From NCBI RefSeq assembly GCF_003602095.1, contig NZ_RAHH01000030.1, positions 1 through 61,140 of the forward strand: a stretch of 61,140 nucleotides of DNA, read 5' to 3'. Under the pieces are notes generated by a model. The model was given only the letters and a program-made list of their open reading frames with translations, did no database searches and was not told the origin of the DNA. The translations under genes and the position numbers were made by a program. This DNA is from Rahnella woolbedingensis (GTDB taxonomy: Bacteria > Pseudomonadota > Gammaproteobacteria > Enterobacterales > Enterobacteriaceae). Below, piece by piece: positions 56,015 through 61,140 of the stretch (within the stretch, counting starts at the first letter, position 1; each line of letters begins with the position of its first letter).

Positions 56015-56139
56015 ATACCTGAAATAATTGACGCTGAATCAAGGCGGCAAGAGAAGGGATCCCGACGAGCCTGGCACCCCGGGTGATTCGGCTGAGCGAG
56101 CGTTGCCGACGCAGAGACAGCTTCAAGAATAAAGGGTAT
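56015..56139. repeat. Palindromic intergenic repeat resembling the Yersinia YPAL element
   Basis: The 125-bp unit starts ATACCTGAAATAATTGACGC and ends in the inverse, GCTTCAAGAATAAAGGGTAT. The core AGGCGGCAAG ... ATCCCGACGAGC ... GGTGATTCGGCTGAGCGAGCG ... GCCGACGCA recalls, from memory, palindromic elements scattered between genes in Yersinia and relatives. It would fold into one long hairpin in the tapT-patZ transcript. It ends 10 bp before the patZ start codon, so it may affect patZ translation. Confidence 0.6.
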
Positions 56140-56149
56140 GGGAGATTCC

Positions 56150-58810
56150 ATGAGTCAGCGCGGACTGGAAGCACTTTTACGACCTGAATCTATCGCGGTT
56201 ATTGGTGCCAGCAATAAACTGGGCCGCGCCGGATATCTGATGATGCGCAATCTGCTCGACAGCGGATTTAATGGCCCGGTATTGCCGGTCACGCCCGCTT
56301 ATCGCGCAGTGTGTGGTGTTCTCACCTGGCGGGATATCGCCAGTCTGCCGATGTCGCCGGATCTGGCGATTCTCTGTACCCACGCTGACCGCAATCTCGC
56401 CCTCCTCGAACAGCTTGGCGAACGCGGCTGTAAAACAGTGATTGTGCTTTCCTCAAAACCGCAGCAATTCTCTGAACTCAAAGCCTGTGCCCAGCGCTTT
56501 TCGATGCGTCTGCTCGGGCCAAACAGTCTCGGTATTCTCGCGCCGTGGCAGAAACTGAACGCCAGCTTTTCGCCGGTGCCGATCCTGCCCGGTAAACTGG
56601 CATTTATTTCGCAATCAGCGGCCGTCGCTAATACCATTCTCGACTGGGCGCAACAGCGAGCCGTGGGCTTTTCCTATTTCGTTTCGCTGGGTGACAGCCT
56701 GGATATTGATGTCGACGACCTGCTCGACTTTCTCGCCCGCGACAGTAAAACCAGCGCCATCCTGCTTTATCTCGAACATATCAGCGATGCACGACGTTTT
56801 CTTTCCGCCTCCCGCAGTGCCTCGCGCAATAAACCGATTCTGGTGATCAAAAGTGGCCGCAGCGGTCAGGCACAGCAATTACTCAACAGCCCGCTGAGCC
56901 TCGATGCGGCTTATGATGCCGCTATCCAGCGCGCCGGTTTGCTGCGTGTGCAGGATACTCATGAGCTTTTTTCAGCTGTCGAAACACTGAGCCATATGCG
57001 TCCGTTGCGCGGTGAGCGCTTACTTATTATCAGTAACGGCGCAGCCCCTGCTGCAATGGCGTTGGATCAGCTGCTGTCACGTAACGGCAAACTGGCGCAA
57101 CTCAGTGAGGAAACCCGTCACGCCCTGAGTGCTGTTTTGCCAGAGGCAATTACCGCCGCCAATCCGTTAGATTTACGCGACGATGCCACACCAAAGTTGT
57201 ATCAGGCGGTAATGACCGCTCTGCTCGACAGCACGGATTACGATGCACTGCTGGTGATCCACGCCCCAAGCGCGGCTGCCCACGGCACGGTGACAGCCAG
57301 TCAGCTGATAGATGCCGTTCGTGGGCATCCGCGCGGTAAATACGTCACGTTACTGACCAACTGGTGCGGAGAATTTTCGTCACAGGAAGCCCGCAAACTG
57401 TTCACTGAAGCCGGGATCCCGACTTACCGCACGCCGGAAGGTACGGTGACGGCGTTTATGCACATGGTGGAATATCGCCGTAACCAGAAGCAGCTGAAAG
57501 AAACGCCGGCACTTCCTGCAGACCTTGAACAAAACACCGATCAGGCGCACCAGCTGATTGCCCGGACACTGGCGGAAGGCACCACGCAGCTCGATACCCA
57601 TGAGGTGCGAGCAATTTTTCAGGCCTACGCAATGAATGTGCTGCCAACCTGGATAGCCAGTGACAGTGCAGAAGCCGTGAATATCGCCAGTCAGGTGGGC
57701 TATCCGGTGGCGCTGAAACTGCGTTCTCCGGACATCCCGCATAATTCTGAAGTGCAGGGCGTAATGTTATATCTGCGCACCGCCAGCGAAGTGCAACAGG
57801 CTGCGAATGCCATATTTGACCGCGCCAGACAGGCATTTCCGCACGCGAGAATTCAGGGGCTGCTGGTGCAAACTATGGCAAACCGGCCAGGCTCCCAGGA
57901 ACTTCGCGTGGTGGTCGAACAGGATCCGGTATTCGGTCCGCTGATTATGCTGGCCGAAGGCGGTACAGACTGGCTTCCGGAAAGACAGGCGGCGATTTCC
58001 CTGCCGCCGCTGAACATGACGCTGGCACGATACCAGGTGGTTCAGGCGCTCAAGAGTGGCAAAATTCGCGGTCGCAATGCGCTGCATCCGCTCGATATCC
58101 CGGCGCTGAGTCAGTTGCTGGTGAATGTGTCTAACCTGATTATCGATTGCCCCGAGATAGAACGGCTGGATATTCATCCTTTGCTGGTTTCAGGCAATGA
58201 ACTCAGCCTGCTCGATGTTTCAATGCAGCTTTCGGCGCAGCAGCCCGGTGCACCTTCACGACTGGCAATCCGCCCTTATCCGCGTGAACTGGAAGAGCGC
58301 GTTATACTGAAAGACGGGTCACTGGCACTGTTCCGCCCGATCCTCCCGGAAGATGAACCGCTGCTTAAAGCGTTTATCCTCAAAGTCACGAAGGAAGATC
58401 TCTACTACCGTTATTTCAGTGAGATCAACGAATTCACGCATGAAGATTTAGCGAACATGACGCAAATCGACTATGACCGCGAAATGGCGTTCGTAGCCAT
58501 TCATAATATGAATGAAAAAAGTGAAATTATTGGTGTCACCAGAGCGGTTTCAGATCCCGATAATACTGACGCCGAATTCTCGGTTCTGGTTCGCTCTGAT
58601 CTGAAAGGTTTAGGGCTCGGAAGACGCCTGCTGGATAAGATGATCAACTACGCTGCAGAGCACGGGCTGCAACGCCTGACCGGAATTACCATGCCTAATA
58701 ATCGCGGCATGATTACGCTGGCCAGAAAGCTGGGGTTTGATGTCGACATTCAGATTCAGGACGGTATTGTGAACCTCTCCCTGACGCTGGAAAAGACCCG
58801 AATTTTGTAG
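56150..58810 (+). CDS. patZ: Protein lysine acetyltransferase PatZ (Pka)
   Basis: PatZ acetylates lysines of acetyl-CoA synthetase and other enzymes. The 886-residue product equals E. coli PatZ in length. It has an ADP-forming acyl-CoA synthetase-like region (CoA-binding ESIAVIGASNKLGRAGYLMM, ATP-grasp at about 480-700) that lacks synthetase activity in the family, and a C-terminal GNAT domain from about 730 with FSVLVRSDLKGLGLGRRLLDKM. I start at 56150 (MSQRGLEALL), with GGGAG upstream; an ATG at 56138 belongs to the palindromic repeat. Confidence 0.96.
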   Translation: MSQRGLEALLRPESIAVIGASNKLGRAGYLMMRNLLDSGFNGPVLPVTPAYRAVCGVLTWRDIASLPMSPDLAILCTHADRNLALLEQLGERGCKTVIVLSSKPQQFSELKACAQRFSMRLLGPNSLGILAPWQKLNASFSPVPILPGKLAFISQSAAVANTILDWAQQRAVGFSYFVSLGDSLDIDVDDLLDFLARDSKTSAILLYLEHISDARRFLSASRSASRNKPILVIKSGRSGQAQQLLNSPLSLDAAYDAAIQRAGLLRVQDTHELFSAVETLSHMRPLRGERLLIISNGAAPAAMALDQLLSRNGKLAQLSEETRHALSAVLPEAITAANPLDLRDDATPKLYQAVMTALLDSTDYDALLVIHAPSAAAHGTVTASQLIDAVRGHPRGKYVTLLTNWCGEFSSQEARKLFTEAGIPTYRTPEGTVTAFMHMVEYRRNQKQLKETPALPADLEQNTDQAHQLIARTLAEGTTQLDTHEVRAIFQAYAMNVLPTWIASDSAEAVNIASQVGYPVALKLRSPDIPHNSEVQGVMLYLRTASEVQQAANAIFDRARQAFPHARIQGLLVQTMANRPGSQELRVVVEQDPVFGPLIMLAEGGTDWLPERQAAISLPPLNMTLARYQVVQALKSGKIRGRNALHPLDIPALSQLLVNVSNLIIDCPEIERLDIHPLLVSGNELSLLDVSMQLSAQQPGAPSRLAIRPYPRELEERVILKDGSLALFRPILPEDEPLLKAFILKVTKEDLYYRYFSEINEFTHEDLANMTQIDYDREMAFVAIHNMNEKSEIIGVTRAVSDPDNTDAEFSVLVRSDLKGLGLGRRLLDKMINYAAEHGLQRLTGITMPNNRGMITLARKLGFDVDIQIQDGIVNLSLTLEKTRIL

Positions 58811-58954
58811 CAGAAAACCGTGAGCCTGCGCGATGAACAGGCAAAAGTTACGCACATCAGACAGGACTAATGGTATTATCGACCGATTGTGCGGTTGCCT
58901 GTATTTGTTTGTGCCGCTAAAGCCATTACATGAAGAGAGAAGAAGCGCACTGTG

Positions 58955-60310
58955 ATGTTGTCAAAATTCAAACGTAATAAACATCAACAACACCTTGCTC
59001 AACTGCCAAAACTCCCCCAAACAGTTGATGCTGTAAAAACGCTCTACTGTCCGACAGATTTCCGTACGACGCTGCTCGAAGCCATTTCTAACGCCACCCA
59101 ACGGATTTATCTGGTCGCGCTCTATCTTGAGAACGATGATGGCGGCCGCGATGTCCTGTCGGCGTTGTATGACGCCAAGCAGCGGCGCCCTGAGCTGGAG
59201 ATTTGCGTGCTGGTTGACTGGCACCGCGCTCAGCGTGGTCGTATCGGCGCTGCGGCGACAAATACCAATGCTGACTGGTATTGTCGTATGGCGAAAGAGC
59301 ATCCCGAGCTTTCTGTGCCGGTCTATGGCGTACCTGTGAATACTCGTGAAGCTTTGGGCGTTTTGCACCTCAAAGGCTTTGTTATCGATGATCAGGTCAT
59401 TTACAGCGGTGCGAGTCTTAATGACGTTTATCTGCATCGTCATGAAAGGTATCGTTATGACCGGTATCAACTGCTGACGAATGCCGCACTGGCCAACACG
59501 ATGATCGACTTTATGAAGAAGTCGATCCTGACGGCAGCAGCCGTGCAGCGTCTCGATCGTGAAGATCGCCCAAAAAGCATTGAGATTAAGAACGAAACAC
59601 GTCAGTTTCGCCAGACCCTGCGTACCAGTGGCTATCACTTTAAAGACAGCGCCGGTAACGATGAACTGGCTGTCACGCCAATCGTCGGTCTGGGCAAACA
59701 AAATGAGCTGAACCGGACTATCCATCATCTTATGGCCAGCACAGATCATAAGCTGACGCTGTGTACGCCATACTTCAATATGCCCGCAATGCTGGCGCGT
59801 AACATTATTCATTTGCTGCGCCGTGGAAAGCAGGTGGAAATTATCGTGGGTGATAAGACCGCGAACGATTTCTATATTCCGCAGGATCAGCCGTTCAAAA
59901 TCATCGGTGCGTTACCGTATCTGTATGAAATTAACCTGCGCCGCTTCCTGAGTCGTTTACAGCGTTTCGTTGACAGCGGACAACTGATTGTTCGTTTGTG
60001 GAAAGATGGCGAAAACAGCTATCACCTGAAAGGCATGTGGGTAGATGACCGCTGGCAACTGATTACCGGTAATAACCTGAATCCCCGCGCCTGGCGTCTG
60101 GATCTTGAGAATGCCATTCTGATCCACGATCCGCATAAAGAAATGGCCGCTGAGCGTCATAAAGAGCTGGAAGAAATTCGCCAGCATACGCATGTGGTTT
60201 CACACTATATGGAGCTGGAAAGCATTCCTAATTATCCGGTCAAAGTTCGTAAGCTTATCCGGCGCTTACGGCGGATAAGAATCGACAGACTCATCAGCCG
60301 AATTCTGTAA
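58955..60310 (+). CDS. pssA: CDP-diacylglycerol-serine O-phosphatidyltransferase
   Basis: PssA makes phosphatidylserine from CDP-diacylglycerol and serine, the committed step to phosphatidylethanolamine. The 451-residue product matches E. coli PssA. It has two phospholipase D-type HKD motifs, VLHLKGFVIDD and YHLKGMWVDD, each with His, Lys and Asp. The C-terminus is strongly basic (KVRKLIRRLRRIRIDRLISRIL), which mediates ribosome or membrane binding. ATG 58955 gives the E. coli N-terminus; a GTG one codon earlier is possible. A terminator follows. Confidence 0.98.
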   Translation: MLSKFKRNKHQQHLAQLPKLPQTVDAVKTLYCPTDFRTTLLEAISNATQRIYLVALYLENDDGGRDVLSALYDAKQRRPELEICVLVDWHRAQRGRIGAAATNTNADWYCRMAKEHPELSVPVYGVPVNTREALGVLHLKGFVIDDQVIYSGASLNDVYLHRHERYRYDRYQLLTNAALANTMIDFMKKSILTAAAVQRLDREDRPKSIEIKNETRQFRQTLRTSGYHFKDSAGNDELAVTPIVGLGKQNELNRTIHHLMASTDHKLTLCTPYFNMPAMLARNIIHLLRRGKQVEIIVGDKTANDFYIPQDQPFKIIGALPYLYEINLRRFLSRLQRFVDSGQLIVRLWKDGENSYHLKGMWVDDRWQLITGNNLNPRAWRLDLENAILIHDPHKEMAAERHKELEEIRQHTHVVSHYMELESIPNYPVKVRKLIRRLRRIRIDRLISRIL

Positions 60311-60322
60311 TTGGCTATACTG

Positions 60323-60354
60323 AAAGCCTGATCATCGTGATCGGGCTTTTTTTT
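60323..60354 (+). terminator. Terminator after pssA
   Basis: AAAGCCTGATCA (60323-60334) pairs with TGATCGGGCTTT (60338-60349), with one G-U pair, followed by a T-run. Confidence 0.88.
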
Positions 60355-60371
60355 ATCCGGAATTCCTCTTT

Positions 60372-60719
60372 ATGACTCAGAAGTTATCCGTCGCTTTTAG
60401 ACTTCCTTGCATTGCCCTGATATTAGGGTGCAGCGGGTGCACGCATTTCGCTAATGATCAATGGACAGGCAAAGATAAGGCCGAGCACTTTGTAGGCTCT
60501 GCCGTATTAGCCGCCGCGGGAACCGCCTATGGCGATCATCAGGGATGGAATGAAGCCCGCAGCCGGTCATTCGGACTGATGTTTTCTGTCGGACTTGGTG
60601 CGGCAAAAGAGCTTTACGACAGCCGGGAGGGCGGAAGCGGATGGAGCTGGAAAGATTTTAGCTGGGATATTGCCGGTGCCGCTGTCGGATACAGCGCTTA
60701 TCATCTGACGCATAACTGA
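60372..60719 (+). CDS. yfiM: YfiM lipoprotein (DUF2279)
   Basis: The 115-residue product has a lipoprotein signal (IALILGCSGC, modified Cys) and the family segment DKAEHFVGSAVLAAAGTAYGDHQGWNEARSRSFGLMFSVGLGAAKELYDSR (here 35-85), which looks like a small membrane-embedded domain. The function of YfiM is unknown. It follows pssA as in E. coli. In E. coli K-12 kgtP then separates it from rrfG; here the rRNA operon follows directly. Confidence 0.93.
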   Translation: MTQKLSVAFRLPCIALILGCSGCTHFANDQWTGKDKAEHFVGSAVLAAAGTAYGDHQGWNEARSRSFGLMFSVGLGAAKELYDSREGGSGWSWKDFSWDIAGAAVGYSAYHLTHN

Positions 60720-60794
60720 CAGAGTTTCTGGCAGAGGGTAATAGGTTCTTAATGGCAGGACAAATAACGAACTAAAAACACCAAATTTTCCATA

Positions 60795-60830
60795 GACAAA
60801 AGCCCCGCACTTTCGTACGGGGCTTTTGTC
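60795..60830 (-). terminator. rRNA operon terminator
   Basis: GACAAAAGCCCCG (60795-60807) and CGGGGCTTTTGTC (60818-60830) form a 13-bp stem just past the 5S gene. Read leftwards, TTTTGTC lies within the 3' arm, as in E. coli rrn terminators. Confidence 0.9.
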
Positions 60831-60838
60831 TTTATTTG

Positions 60839-60958
60839 ATGCCTGGCAGTTCCCTACTCTCGCATGGGGAGACCCCACACTACCATCGGCGCTACGGCGT
60901 TTCACTTCTGAGTTCGGCATGGGGTCAGGTGGGACCACCGCGCTACTGCCGCCAGGCA
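60839..60958 (-). rRNA. rrf: 5S ribosomal RNA
   Basis: The 120-nt leftward gene starts TGCCTGGCGGCAGTAGCGCG and ends GGGAACTGCCAGGCAT, so that its two ends pair. It is nearly identical to E. coli 5S, differing mainly near position 12. Confidence 0.98.
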
Positions 60959-61082
60959 AATTCTGTTTCATTCATACCGCTCACCTTAAATCAGGCTTGC
61001 ACTACGAACCAATCTCGGAACATTCAGCTGAAAATCTACTCTTGCGAGCCTGTCTCTCAAATCAAAACACCTTTGGTGTTGT

Positions 61083-61140
61083 AAGGTTAAGCCTCTCGGG
61101 TCATTAGTACTGGTTAGCTCAATGCATCGCTGCACTTACA
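61083..61140 (-). rRNA. rrl: 23S ribosomal RNA (3' end only)
   Basis: Read leftwards the window starts within the last part of 23S: TAAGTGCAGCGATGCATTG, then CTAATGACCCGAGAGGCTTAACCTT, the conserved 3' terminus. The gene continues beyond the right edge. The 124-bp spacer to 5S contains the complementary stretch that pairs during RNase III processing. Confidence 0.93.

Noticed and set aside
60720..60838. A kgtP remnant between yfiM and 5S rRNA
   Set aside because: The gap is too short and holds only the rRNA terminator; kgtP is simply absent at this position.

Overview
The window is chromosomal DNA of a member of the Enterobacterales, most likely Yersiniaceae near Rahnella/Ewingella/Serratia. 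This rests on E. coli-like gene orders, very high protein similarity to E. coli housekeeping enzymes, an E. coli-type 5S rRNA, and a palindromic intergenic element like those of Yersinia at 56015-56139. The genus is inferred, not proven.

Layout. (1) 1-4076: the start of a leftward exported protein cut by the window edge; a 720-bp intergenic stretch with two leftward terminators and a possible small RNA; argG behind paired ARG boxes; then a lone AT-rich gene for a putative papain-like cysteine hydrolase flanked by two long perfect hairpins. (2) 4077-14779: a complete P4-like phage satellite of about 10.7 kb in the 3' end of a tRNA-Gly(CCC) gene, bounded by an 18-bp direct repeat. It carries a P4-type integrase, primase-helicase alpha, AlpA regulator, Sid capsid-size protein, a single-domain Ogr/Delta activator, iteron clusters at ori-like and crr-like positions, an antisense-immunity-like locus and a cos-like site. 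Between cos and the distal att, where P4 satellites keep their defence hotspot, lies an AT-rich two-gene cargo: a tail-anchored protein plus a protein with a nuclease-like N-terminus and a C-terminal SEC-C zinc motif. This is the best candidate for an undescribed, probably anti-phage, system.

(3) 14762-25113: core genome colinear with E. coli (glyU-lysS-prfB-recJ-dsbC-xerD / fldB / cptA-sdhE / ygfZ), then a CYTH protein and a DUF1198 protein. (4) 25196-30538: regulators and transporters (AraC-GyrI protein, DUF2002 protein, MFS exporter, ElaB/YqjD protein, MocR regulator divergent from an AhpD-like protein). (5) 30796-53377: nrdHIEF, then a block (gpr, NlpC/P60 hydrolase, 2-hydroxycarboxylate transporter and CitA/CitB-type two-component system) separating it from proVWX, which it adjoins in E. 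coli. The proU operon has two tandem proX genes. Then come ygaY (intact), ygaZH, mprA and an emr operon with its own outer-membrane factor gene. (6) 53395-61140: yfiF, trxC, tapT, patZ, pssA, yfiM and the 3' end of a leftward rRNA operon (5S and the end of 23S).

Working together: alpha with the iterons would replicate the satellite; Sid, Delta and cos would let it use a P2-like helper; nrdHIEF makes dNTPs aerobically under manganese or oxidative conditions; proVWX-proX2 imports osmoprotectants; the transporter and CitA/CitB pair handle citrate or malate; mprA-OMF-emrA-emrB forms a tripartite drug pump. No CRISPR array, IS element or transposase was seen.
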